Positions 1 through 13,123 of a stretch of 64,000 nt of DNA are shown here, piece by piece. Source of the stretch: Astrocystis sublimbata (lineage: Eukaryota; Ascomycota; Sordariomycetes; Xylariales; Xylariaceae). A model generated the notes under the pieces. It was not told the DNA's origin. It searched no databases and worked only from the letters and a program-made list of their open reading frames with translations. The stretch is taken from positions 1,054,001 through 1,118,000 of the forward strand of contig JAJNNY010000003.1 of the NCBI GenBank assembly GCA_022453515.1, in the 5' to 3' direction. The position numbers and the translations under genes are program-made. Each line of letters starts with the position of its first letter. The first letter of the stretch is position 1.

Positions 1-763
1 CACCATCGCGCGACCAAAGTGAAGGTTGTCAATAACAAGGCCCTCAGGTCTGCTGGCCAATGCAATGCAGCTCTCTCTGGTCTCGAGAGTTTCAAAGCTC
101 TCCTGAGCGCAGATTTATTAAAGTCGGGAGCAAAGTAATGGTAGGCAGTTAATGTGTGGGTTCTGGTCAGTGTGAAATTCAAGAATTGCTGTGTATTAAT
201 TAGGTAGCGTTTGGGTCTAGAATTACAGTACAATTGACAAATGCGTGCAAAGAATCCTGAATTCCTTTGCGATACTGATGCCTGTGACGACTAATAAGCT
301 TCACTAAGTTGGAATCCAAGTCCAGCCCGTATGAATGAGAGGAATAGTTACCCCACCATCCCACGTCTACCAGCCTGAAAGCCAAGCTCCACCAGGCGCA
401 TGCCCCGCAACATGGAAGGTTCGATACTTAAGAAGCACCTATCGTTGCTCGCCTAAGCCCACGGTAGACAAAGTAGCTCAAAGGTATTTGCTTAGATAGC
501 TGTGCTAGTGGGGTGAGGCCCTTGCAGCGCCAGGGCAGGTGGGCCTGCAGCGCCTTATAGCGCCCTTTGCATGATATTTTAAAAATGTTGGCGGGGTACC
601 TAGTGGCCGCAATGCCGCGAATTGTCTGGCGTCCTCAGGATACTTAAATACATCATGGATGTAGCTATTATAAGTACTTCCTACCCAACCATACACGACC
701 AGACCGCGCGAGGTTTCCCACTTCGCACATCACCCGATTCCCAGGTGCCAGCCTCTCCGAATC
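1..763. other. Intergenic / 5' flank of methionine aminopeptidase 2
   Basis: I see no convincing gene. Open frames here are under 65 codons and resemble no family I know. The last 100 bases before the ATG are the likely 5' untranslated leader of the next gene. A gene ending just left of the window cannot be excluded. Confidence 0.5.
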
Positions 764-2288
<1,525 letters not shown>

Positions 2289-3348
2289 GTTTGAAGCGGA
2301 ACAACACCTGTATCTCTGGCGAATCCTTAAAAGAAACATGCTATATCCGCCGAATTTTGCGCAAACGATTTAGGGGGCATGTCAGTTTTGTCATTATACA
2401 TAGGAGGACCTTGGGTTGGGACCTTCACCCTCTATTCCAAGTATGTCATCAAATATGCGCAAATCAATAACATCACAAAACACAACATAATAAAAGAAAA
2501 AATATTCAATTCAAACTGAGGGAGATGACTTCCTTATGTTCTAGGACCATGGAGTGATTCTCATGATTAGCCAGCCTACATCAGACGTTCGCACGACGCA
2601 GGGCGGTACTTGGTACAGGTGCGAGTTCAAGGGTGAAAAGTTCTCATCTCTACGGTTGTTTCACTGTTGTGATTGTTGTACGACGTTAAAAGGGTTTGCC
2701 GCAGTGCACTAATACATCTCGACCTGCTAGTCTCACAAGAAAGTACCCACGAAGGTTCAATTTCTACTCGCATGAAAGTTTTCATTTCGTTGCTGCGCCC
2801 TTGGGCATTCGCTTTCTAGTGTTGGCCTTCCCGTCGTTCTAGGTAGTGTCGCTCGTGGCCGACCAGGGAAATCGCAGTCGGTATACAAAGTTGAGTGGTT
2901 TGGATCGGCGCAACCCTATTGGTACAGCGAAAGAAGGAGATCTACAGTAAACAATTGGGATCGTTTCAATGCAACTCCGAAATAGTTATTTCCTGGTAAT
3001 CTTGCATGTTGAATTGATCCTGCCTTTTTTTTTCTACTTGTCCACTATCACGCATCTAGATTCAAGCGCAGTTACGACGAGTTCCCTTTGCTCGCTTCCA
3101 TCACGTTGGTGGGCCCAAATAACTGATTACCTAGTAAAGTCTCAACTTCTCTGTTTCAATTCCTGCAGAAAGCAGCTTATTGACTCGAAACTACAATACG
3201 GTGTTACCTTGTTGCCAGACAACCTATCTGTCTCCGAACAGGCTACCTGGCCCGCAAGCAGAAGCCCCAAGATCCACAACCCAGATTCATATCCAACAGT
3301 ATCTTCAAAAGCCCCGATGTGCATATTTATAACAAGATAACATACACC
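2289..3348. other. Convergent intergenic region
   Basis: Lies between the 3' ends of MetAP2 (+) and the P450 (-) and should contain both 3' untranslated regions. A 123-codon open frame at 2969-3340 (+) has no family resemblance and I do not support it. Confidence 0.5.
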
Positions 3349-5308
3349 CTACACCTTGACACCCCTCAACCGAATCCCCACCCAGCACTCATCCGGGCTC
3401 TTAGAGAAGCCCTCATGCGACACAAGCTCCCTCTGGAGCAGGCGGAACTCGTAGCGGCGGAAGGCGGTGCCGACAATGAGCGCCAGCTCCATGCGCGCCA
3501 CGTTCTGCCCCACGCAGGCCCGCGGGCCGTACGAGAAGGGGTTGAAGGACGCCTTCTGCGCCGCCGTCGCGCGCAGCCAGCGCTCGGGCCGGAACTGCGC
3601 CACGTCGCCGCCCCATATGGCGGCGTCGCGGTGCAGCGTGTAGCTCGGCACCGACAGCACCGTGCCGGGCGGGAAGTGCGAGCCCGCGACGGCCACGCCG
3701 CTTGCCCCTGTCACGAGGCGCGGGAGTCCGATGGAGGATGTTGAGTGTAGGCGCATCGCTTCGTCTATGCATAGGCGGAGGAACTTTAGGTTCTTGACTT
3801 CGTTGTGCGATGCGATGGGGGAGCTCGTTTTTGAGGAGGAGGAGTCGAGCTCGGCTTGCAGCCGCGATACGATGGTGCCTGGATTCCGCCGCTCGCCGTC
3901 GAGGATGTAGTAGATTACTGCGCACGACGTGCTAGAGACGGTGTCGCTGCCGGCGATGAGCTGCGCGTGCGCCTCGGCTACCAGCTCGTTCTGCGACATG
4001 GGGGCGTCGCGGGCGTCCTTGCCGCGCCGCAGGAGCTCGAGTATGTCGTGGCTTCTGCTCGATCCCCCGTCTTCGCTCTCTGTGGTGGTGCGCCCGAGGC
4101 GCCGCTCCACCGAGGCGGCGGCGATTGAGTATAAATTCGCCTTCGACTGCAGGCCTTGGGAGAGGAAGGGGTCGGGGAGGTATTGTGCCCAGGGGCGTAG
4201 GGCCGGCACTAATCCGAGAGCTGCGTATGTGAAATGTAGGTTAGTTGGTCTGCTCTGCCCCTGTTTGTCTTGGCAGTTTTCTCCCTTTTCTTTTTTTTTT
4301 TTTTTTTGAGTCGAGCAAGGAATTATAATGTCGGTCACGTACTGCTGTTCACCTGTCCCCGCCGCCCGAGGGATCTAGAGCCGGGAACGAAGGTAGACGG
4401 CTGCCCCGGCCGCTTCAGCTCAAACTCGTCGCGGCCCCTCTCGACCATGCCGAAGGGTGCGCCGAAGGCCAGGTCGCCGATGATGTCGAAGGCCAGAAAC
4501 GTACACCAGGGCTTCATGTTCATCCTCGCATAGCCATCGTCCTCCTCCTCCGCCGCCCCGCTGGCGGCGATGCGGTCCAGCTGCGCCACCCACCGCTCCA
4601 GGTTCGCCGACATGTACGGCTCGAAGTCATGCACCGCGCCGGGCGAGAAGGCGTTGGCTATCAGCTTCCGCTTCCGCGCGTGCTCGCCCCTGTCGCGCAC
4701 CGTAAAGACGTCGGGAACGCCGGGGATGAAGGCTTCGTAGAACGTGCTGGTTTTTTATTCTCCTGGTTAGTGAAAAATGCGAACATTTTGATATTTAGGA
4801 AGTAGGCTGTCACAGATGAGACGATAAGATGCGTACTCCTTCAGGAAACCATTGCCGTGCGCGTATATGGTGCGCAGACCTTCCGGCGTCGCGATCGATA
4901 CATGGTTGAAGCCCACGCGGACGACTTTGCCGTATCGCTGGTGAGCCGCATGTACTGCAAGACGCCAAAGTCAGTTCTCAGGTTATAATAATATTCAGTC
5001 CACGAGTAGCTATGGTTAGGATCTCGTGCAAAGCTTGTTGGGTATCCTCTTAGTTTGAGAAGAGTTGGTTAGGTAGGTAGGTATCTTCGAGAGCAAAACA
5101 GCTTCTGAGCACGACAATCAGACATACCCCGGGCGTATTTCTCCCCATTCCGAGCCCCGAGCGCCAGCCATGCGTTGCTGAACTTCGCAACGAACGGGCC
5201 CGGGAGGTGTCTGAGGTGCTTGTAGGTGGTGAAGTATGGAACGACCCAGTAGCAGATGATCCATAGCGGCAGGAGCGAAACCAGAACTACGGGATGCAAC
5301 AGCGCCAT
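3349..5308 (-). CDS. Cytochrome P450, CYP53 family (benzoate 4-monooxygenase-like)
   Basis: Predicted ER-anchored haem monooxygenase. CYP53 enzymes para-hydroxylate benzoate and related phenolics, the entry to the protocatechuate/beta-ketoadipate route. Exons on the minus strand: 5308-5128, 4954-4837, 4746-4343 and 4220-3349; phases 1, 2 and 1 all join cleanly and give 524 residues, close to known CYP53 length. Visible: N-terminal membrane anchor (first ~25 residues), then [13 protein letters not shown]53-type [17 protein letters not shown]-helix AGSDTVSS; K-helix ExxR in [12 protein letters not shown]; and haem-ligand loop [10 protein letters not shown] with the cysteine. [12 protein letters not shown] and [11 protein letters not shown] are strongly CYP53-like. 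An in-frame ATG 15 bases upstream (5323) is a possible alternative start. The third intron (4221-4342) carries a 17-base homopolymer. No other aromatic-catabolism gene is adjacent, so the substrate is inferred from family only. Confidence 0.92.
4291..4307. repeat. Poly(T) tract, 17 bases
   Basis: Uninterrupted run of 17 T on the plus strand, inside the third intron of the P450 (poly-A in the transcript sense). Likely length-variable. Confidence 0.9.
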
Positions 5309-7379
5309 TATTGAGAAATACAAATCAACAGGGCAGCGAGTATCGTTCGAATGCTAACTATAGGCAAGATAAATAAACAATAAAATTCCAAGCTTCCTGC
5401 TACGCTCCATCTCGAACAAGGAGGTGCGAGTACCGAGACAACCAACGCATTACATACTTAACAATTCAGCAAATGGTGCACATGTCTAATCAACCGTGTA
5501 CCGGAGTATGTAGTAAATATGACATGTAAAAATACCCATGTAAGTGGACGTGCGATGTTGCTGCGTGGGCATCTGACTGACGTACAATATGATGATCCAA
5601 TTACGTTGCACCCCCCCCCCCCCCCCCCCCCACGATGCTTTCTCAACAATGGCGTAGCTCGATATGCACGGTGATGCATGTTGATGGCTCAGAACGTCCA
5701 CGTTGACGTGATACACAATTGAGAGTAATTCCATGTTGTCGAGACCCATCGCTCGCTGTGGTACGGTGAAATCGGTCCGTCGTTGAATGGTCGTTCTAAC
5801 TGGCTGGCTCCCCCAGACATGTTGTCCTCCGACTTGGTCGGGCCGGGATCCTCGATCAGTGGAACCAAAACCTTTCTTTTTTTTGTTGAAAAGATCAACA
5901 CCTCGATCCAATGCGGGGTATTATAAAAGGTATAATCATTTGACCACGTCTAACACGTGAGCGTTGAGAGCCGTTCTACGGCTTCCGTATTGATGTTGGC
6001 GGATCAGCTGCTCCCAGAGATGGCTTGCGGCTGGAACGGGGCGGATCCAGGACCCAATTCAAGGGCTGGCAGTGGCCGAGGCTTGCTGCAACCGTCCGTC
6101 CTGCACCACCCGACGATGCGTCGGCATCGGGCCGGAGCCGAGAGTCTCGCTTTGTGCGCATCGCCATTGGCGCACCTAGAATATGTGCAATGCTGCCAAG
6201 CGGTGCTGTCGGTCATTGGGCGGAACGTATAAATAAGTGTTCGGTTGTGCTGTGCGTGGTGGTACCGGTAGCGCCCCGACTCTGGGGCGTATTGGAGAGC
6301 ATATGTTGCTGGTTTCATTCCAGAAACGAGTTGTGGGATGGCACACAGATCAGCGTAGGTAATCTGGCTAACAGCGACGGGACTTCGGTCAGGACGGGAC
6401 TGGGGCACTGTGTGTGTATGTTCAATTGATATTTCTGATATCATTTGTTGCATAGAAAGCGACGCCTTGTCGCTGCACGAAGTCTGTTCAGCTGCGTGCC
6501 ATGTTGGAAAAATTGAAAATATTCACACATAGACTGCTTGTTTGTGGCTATGATGACCATGTTCTCGCAGAAATCAAGACAAGTGCTCAAGGGTAAGTCT
6601 TGCCAATGAGGGGAAGGGTTGAGTTTATATCTTCTGGGGCTGGGGGAGTTATATGGAGCTTAGCTACAGTAGCGCAAAACATGAGGTCCATTCGCCAAAT
6701 CGAAGCATGTAGCCTCGGAGCTCAAAAGAACGACTTCACAAATCCCAATCGAAAACAGCATCCCCGTCATTTCACCCTATTAAACTCCAGTCCATTACAT
6801 TCCACATATACTCTTGTCGTTAAAAAAAAAAGATTATATGATCATTTGACTTTCTTGAATTCCCGCGAATAGCTAAGTCACGTCCCATAGACATAGAGTA
6901 TCTCCAGCTAGCCTGAAGACCCTCCCAAGCATATCCTCTCTAATTGGTGTCGTAGAAGAGACGAATGCAAAAGGTGCACACAAAGCATGTCCGCCGTGCA
7001 GGATAATGCTCGAACGGGTTGCGCCACTCGAATCAGTAGCCTTTCGGACTTTCTCTATCTATCCTTGATCCGATCCGATCCGTTGTGTGCTATTCAGCAG
7101 CACAGGTCCCCAATTCCCACAAAACCCAAAGACAAAAAACTCTGTATACTTTACCAACATAATTCGCAATAAAAACAACAAAACAAGCGGGCACGGGGAA
7201 ATGGGTAAGCACAGCTCTACACGTCCTGCGCCTCCCTATTTCCTGGCTTGGTGATATATAGACATTACTTATCATACAACATGTTTTTGAACTCGCTTTC
7301 GTATTCGTACTGTTCGCTTGGGCGAAGTTGTAAAATTTTTGGGGGTGCAAATCCAGTATTTGGGAGAGAACAGATTGAT
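5309..7379. other. Intergenic region with P450 promoter
   Basis: Contains the promoter side of the P450 and the 3' side of the C2-domain gene. Overlapping frames at 5957-6453 reach 149 codons on both strands, but none has splice support or family resemblance. A long C tract lies at 5611. Confidence 0.5.
5611..5631. repeat. Poly(C) tract, 21 bases
   Basis: Uninterrupted run of 21 C on the plus strand, about 300 bases upstream of the P450 start codon. Confidence 0.9.
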
Positions 7380-10276
7380 TCAATATCCGCCGTGGCGCCT
7401 AGCCCTTCCGGAGCCGATATCAATTCTGCTCATTTCCTCCATCAGTGCCATGTCCTCGCCCCGCCGTGGCGCTGATCCGTACGGGACGAGGCCGCCACTC
7501 ATCATAGGGACCTTAGCCGGGATGGGAGGCCCGGAACCGTACCCACCACGAGAGGTTCCATAATCACCGTCGAAGGACGGGCCATGATTCTCGTAATCAA
7601 AGGTGCTTGCATGGACCAGAGCGCGGGGTGGTGTACTATTTCGCTGATGCGCCGTGGCTGGCGCGAGTGGGCGTGACGAGGCAGAGACAGGGGCTGGTAA
7701 AGCTGAAACCCGGTGGTCCTTTTTCACAAGTCGATTGCGCCCTGTACTGCTAGGAGCCGCAGGCTCGGGCGTGCCATACGCGGCAGGCGTAAAGGCTGTC
7801 GAGTGTGGGCGAGCTGTGATTCGAAGCTGCCGACGCCCGGATGGTGGCATAGGTTGTGCGCCATTGAGAGTCGGGCGTGACCGCGACTCGGTCTGCTCAA
7901 CCGGCTTCTTGGGTTCTGGCTCGGGAGCCCAAGTATCCATCGGGAGATGATCTGAAGGATCAATCTCCCGTCCGTCTGGTCCACGAATTTTACCATCAGA
8001 GGTGTAATCCGCAGATTTGGACCCCTCTCTCGAGACAGAGGGGTTGAAGGTATCGTAAGAATCTGGCCCAAACGGCACGCCGGATAATCTTCTAGGTTCA
8101 GACGGTGGCGGTGCCGGGCTCACGGACTTGCGTTTGATTGTGTGATTGGGATTAGGACTCGGGGATACCCTGCGGTAGTCTGAGCTTTCCGCTGCTGCGG
8201 ATGGTGTGTTAGGCCCACTAGAATATGCGATCTGGGCTCTTTCGTGACCCCTCGAGCTGACTAGCTGACCGTGGGGCGAATAGCTAGCAGCAGAGTTCGA
8301 AGGAGGCTCGCTGTGCTGTCTACCCCTAGAATGTACAACCATTTGCGTAGGCTGAGTGTATCTGCGATCTTGCCTTCGTTCCTGGTAGATTCTGTCTGAC
8401 ACCTCACGTGCTAAGCCGGGATCGACCCCAGGTACCAGGGTCGCAGGAACAGCCGGTGTGTTGTAGACATGTCCACTGGATACGTGGTGATCCATATCAC
8501 TGCTTTGGTTATGGTAGTGATCTACTTGATATGTTTGTGACCGAGGGACGTGTGTCAGCGCCTGTGAGTACTCGACCGGCGCGATTGGAGTCGGGGAAGC
8601 GCTTTGCTCATAATCACCGTAACACGTCAGAGACTGGCTTGGGCTACGGCTGTACTGTTCATGCGATACACTCCCGTGCCCGCCCCCGTGACTGGTGATA
8701 TTTAATGGTGCCGGGCTAGAAGCAGGGTCGTACTCGGGCTCCTCGTAATGTGACATACTGTGACGGTTTCTGGCTTGCGGCGGTGTCCAAGACTCGGGTA
8801 CATCCTCCACAGTAGGCTGCATCTGGCGAGGGTGAGTCTTGTATGACGAATCATACGACTGGTGGCGCGGCACCATGGATAGGTCCGGATTATGATCGTC
8901 ATGCATCCCACTTGGTACGCTGGGAGCGGAATCGTAAGGCCGGTAAGTTGGACGGCCGGGGTAGGCGGATGGCTGGGAAGGGACCGAAGGATTGGAATAC
9001 CGATGCGCCTCGTTTCGTAGCACGTCATGCAGCATGGGCTGTGAAGTCTTGTGCTGCACCACCTCATAGCCAGCGTGTGCAGTGGCATTTGCGTCAGGCA
9101 AGTGTCCAGTGGAGTTCCTCACTCGGTGTGCCGGAGGAGGGGGAGGTGGCCCGCTGTCTTCGATGGACCGGCGGTGCTGGTCCAACAACGGCTGAGGATG
9201 GCGACCAGAATGCGAGTTGTTGTAGACGGCTCTGCTGTCAGCTTCGTAGGCTCTGGGGGCAGGCGAGCCAGATTGGTAATACGGATCAGTTTCATACTGC
9301 GGAGCGTGAAAGCTTTCAGGTCTCTCCGCCCCTCTCTGGAGCTGATGGTCTCGAAGGGGAGATGGGTGCTGATATCCGACGCCATGGGCTGGTGAATGGG
9401 CTGGGGACTGATAATCAGGCTGGACATGTCGGTTTGGGGGTGGTGTGCTATACTCGGCGGCGACGGCTGGCTGAGATTGACGTAGACTCGGGATGGGGCC
9501 GCTCGGGGGCATCGGCTGCGCTCTCGGCGGCGTGTTCACAGGCTCAGGCGCATGCGCTGGCGCCGGGGCTTGACCAGTGACGGGATCAGACGGCAGCGGG
9601 CGCCTCTTCATAATCGGTCTTGGGCCCGCAACCTCTTGTTCGGCGGCGGACCCGACTGGCTTTGGTTTCGCGGCTGGTTTCTCGGGCTTGGGCCTCTGAT
9701 CGTAGTATGTGATCTCGATTCTGATGTTGCCGGCGTATTTCCCTTTGCATGACAGATTGTGCCACTGGTCGCTCTGCCCTCCGCCGATGACGATGATACT
9801 GCGCAAGTCAATCCACGTCTCCCCAATCATCTCTGTCTTCTTGTCGTCGTTGTAGATCGAGAGCTTGAGCTGGTAGTAGTCGGGCGAGTCGTGGACGGTG
9901 AAACGAAGTTCCTGGTCCCTGGACAAGGCGTATCAGCATCAGTACAGGGTCGATTCGAGGCCGGAGGGTGGGTGCGCAGACATGCCCGCCGTCGCAGTAC
10001 GGGATGTGCCTCGCTCCTATTCCGTCTTCGGTTTCATACGTACCACTTGGGTGTTTGGCCGCCTCGCACATCCGTCGCCGTTTTCTTGGCCTCCTTGCCC
10101 AATCGCGCAGCACAGTACGGATCCTGCTTTCCAATGGTCTTCCGGTTCGGCAGATTCTTGGCTCGATCGACAATCAGGACCAGTGTACCAATCTCGGGCC
10201 CGTCGATGCTCATGTCGGAGAAGATGCCGGCCGTGTGCATGCCGGCCAGCGGATTGTAAGCGGCTTTGGCCGCCAT
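7380..10276 (-). CDS. C2-domain ingression protein, Inn1/Fic1-like, with long Pro-rich tail
   Basis: Resembles yeast Inn1 and fission-yeast Fic1, cytokinesis proteins whose N-terminal C2 domain acts at the division-site membrane and whose Pro-rich tail binds SH3 proteins of the actomyosin ring. Exons 10276-10044 and 9918-7380 (minus strand), joined in phase 2 at a Trp codon, give 923 residues. The start follows no in-frame alternative and opens directly on the domain. The C2 domain covers about residues 20-145: TLVLIVDRAKNLPN, GKQDPYCAARLG, then after the intron LRFTVHDSP and the strand IGETWIDLRSI. The remaining ~770 residues are low-complexity and rich in Pro, Ser, Gln and Tyr, with PPPPPP and many PxxP-like stretches; no second folded domain is seen. 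The family assignment rests on the N-terminal domain plus architecture. Much longer than yeast Inn1, as is usual for filamentous fungi. Confidence 0.88.
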
Positions 10277-13123
10277 GGTTACAACGGCTTCAGTCTCGCT
10301 CAAGTGCTCTCGTTTGCATTGGTGTCTGTAGTTAGGTATTTTTTGCGTGTTCCAGGCAGCAGCTGTGTGTGTCAATTGTTCGTTTCTGCCGTTGACGAGC
10401 CGGCTCTTGCTGGCATGAATGGGCCCCAACCCACACAATCTCCCGGCGCATGTAGAGTCAATAAAGAACGAAAGATGGTGTATAGGAGGCCCGGGATGAG
10501 GAAATATACAAGCACCAGAGGTAAGATAGGAAGAGAAAGAAAGGGAATAACGAGAAAAGCTGCTACCCGGGCCTGACGGAGTGAGGAAGTAAGCAAGCTG
10601 GGCTATGCACAGTATGTGTGTGAAGTTGTTAAGGAGATCAAAGGAAAGGGGATTTGGGAGCTGAGTGGGTGGATAGATGGATTTGGATGGTTGATGACGC
10701 CAAAGACGCGCGCCGCAGCAAGCAGCAAGCTGAGCAGTGTCTAAGTACGTTGTGTAGGTAGGTACCTCCTCTGTACGTAACGGACATGTGAAGCCGGGGT
10801 GGGCTGTGTTTGGTTGCTATGGCGGGCCAATCGTCGCTAGGCTGGTTGCTCTGGTCGCTGGGCAGTGGCTGGTTTCAATGCGTTGAAAATAGACGGGGCT
10901 GGTAAGCTGTAGCTGGCCTAGCGCGGTCAGATAGTGACCGATGGTGGGGTAAGGCCGGTACCTGCCTGCAGAACTTGTGCGGGCAGCTACTTTAGGGTCT
11001 AATTGAACCCTGATCCTTGATGCTCGCCCCGTATGGAGGTAAAAGGTACTTAAGTACCTATTATAAACATGCACCTGCAGGCATCGAACAAAACAAGGGC
11101 ATCGTTCCGCGGGGTCGCTACCACACTTTACCTCGATTAGGAAGACGGCGTTGCTCTTCTGGAAAAGCACTGCGAGTACTACATGGCACGATTCAGGTAC
11201 TGATAATATATGTCCTCGTCCTTGGTGATAATTTAACCATCATCATGCAAATACACATATCTTAGCTCACCCCTTATTGTTTTGATTTAACAGTTCTACT
11301 CAACCATACCGGCTGAAGAACCTGTTATCACAGCTACTAGTGCTGCGTTATGGATGGCAACTATCGCTCCTCAAGCTAGGTACTCCGTACTACCTACAGC
11401 AGAGGTTGAGACTATCACGCAAGAAGTAACACTTGCTGGACTCTGAAACATTGTTTCTTTTTAAAGCCAGCAATAAAATATCCCATATATGATCCCGGCA
11501 CTTTACTTAACCACTTATGTTTATATTGGCATACGAATTAATTGATTACTCTACGCCAGCATCGTTCCCCGTCAGCACCCTGTCGAGCCTGTTTCTGCCC
11601 GTTACCGTTGGCGGAGAATATCTCGCTCTCCCTTGCCTTGCCCAGCTTGCGGGACCGGGTCAGGAACCAGGCTATGAAGAGCTAGACGCGCAAGCCCCGA
11701 GGCAATGCACGGCTCACTACTGCACCCGCATCTACGGTGAGCTTTGCAGTGAAGGCGGTTGTCCAATCGTATCGGTTTCGGAATCAATACAAGGTTAGAC
11801 TACTTCTGACACTGCCGATTCGAACCTGTCGGATCTTGATCTGGTTCAAGACGGTTTGAAATACATATGTATCCAGCAAGTCTTTGAGTTGGGTACGACA
11901 TCAACGATCATGCCCGTACCGACCTCGATGATTAGGGGATGACGATATCTCTAAAGAGGACCCAGAAGCGGTGTCAGCGAAAAGAAGCATTCATGGACAG
12001 CCGGGGGCCACCATGCTATGATATTCTGTCGTATTGAGATAGTCTAGAACTTGCCTAGGTCCTGATGTGATATGGCATTACTGAATTGATCGACATGTTG
12101 ATTCGCGTACTGATTCGCGCCCGGGAGATCTACAACCACATGCCGACCGTGTTTCGTACACTGCTGTGTCCTTTACCCTCCTTATCCGTCATTTGTCCAA
12201 AGACGTTATCGGGCAGGTAGTTGGAGAAACCCAATGCAACTATTGATCAATGGACGGCAACTTGGTGGCGCTTGCACATCGAAGGACCGGCACCGAGTGG
12301 GACTTTTGCAACCTATTCGCAGAGTCACTGCCAAGTAAGATCGAGGAACATCATTGTTGCCCAGAGTAGCTACCTCGCAGAGCATACATAAAGCACCCTC
12401 ATTCGTCTATGTGCCCTCACCCAGCCACTTCCATCTCTTTTTATTCTTACATACAAGCTGAAATGCAAGCATTGCATCCTGTAGGCAACAATTATTGGAT
12501 CCTCTGGCGCACCCCACCCGCTCAGTATAGCTTGGCATCGGCTCGACGCAATGGCTGCTGCTTGTCTTTGACATAGGCTCAACACTCAACACAGTTATCG
12601 CATATAAGAAATCTCAACCTCATCTGAGTAACAATCCCAATGTCGATTCGAGGCTAGCTCATAGCCAGCAACTAATTTGACTTGATTAAGTCGGTTACTC
12701 AAGTCCTGGGAGGTCGCATTGTGAAATGGCCTTGTTCACAGATTGTCAAGTTCACATGTTGTCATATCGAAGGCTGTTTCGCCCCGTACGACTCCCTCGG
12801 GTGGTATATTTCTCTACTGCCTAGGTATACAAAACAAGATGTAAAGATAGTGAAACACACTGTTATTCAATCCTATACGAAACCCCAGAACTCATCATCT
12901 AGCCGGATGCTACCCTAGGTAAGTTAGCAAGCCCTGCCGTTTCCCAACATTGCCAGCGTAAATAAAGGATTGGTAGTTCGTCACTGGAACTCTTCCTGCA
13001 GCTCGTTTCAACATTGTGTGAGATCCCGTGCTTTCTCGGCGACGGAGTCGCTTTCTGTCCCATGTATAGCTGCGTCTTATATCACACTTACTCCAGCCTC
13101 TCTCATCCTCACGCCGTGAGATT
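10277..13123. other. Intergenic region without recognisable gene
   Basis: The first ~500 bases are the promoter and leader of the C2-domain gene (minus strand). The rest contains only frames below 120 codons, none recognised. A TAGGTAGGTACC cluster sits near 10755. A stretch near 11820 resembles a tRNA B-box on the minus strand but no tRNA folds around it. Confidence 0.5.

Noticed and set aside
11819..11900. tRNA-like B-box (GGTTCGAATC) on the minus strand
   Set aside because: No A-box at the right distance and no acceptor or T-stem pairing.
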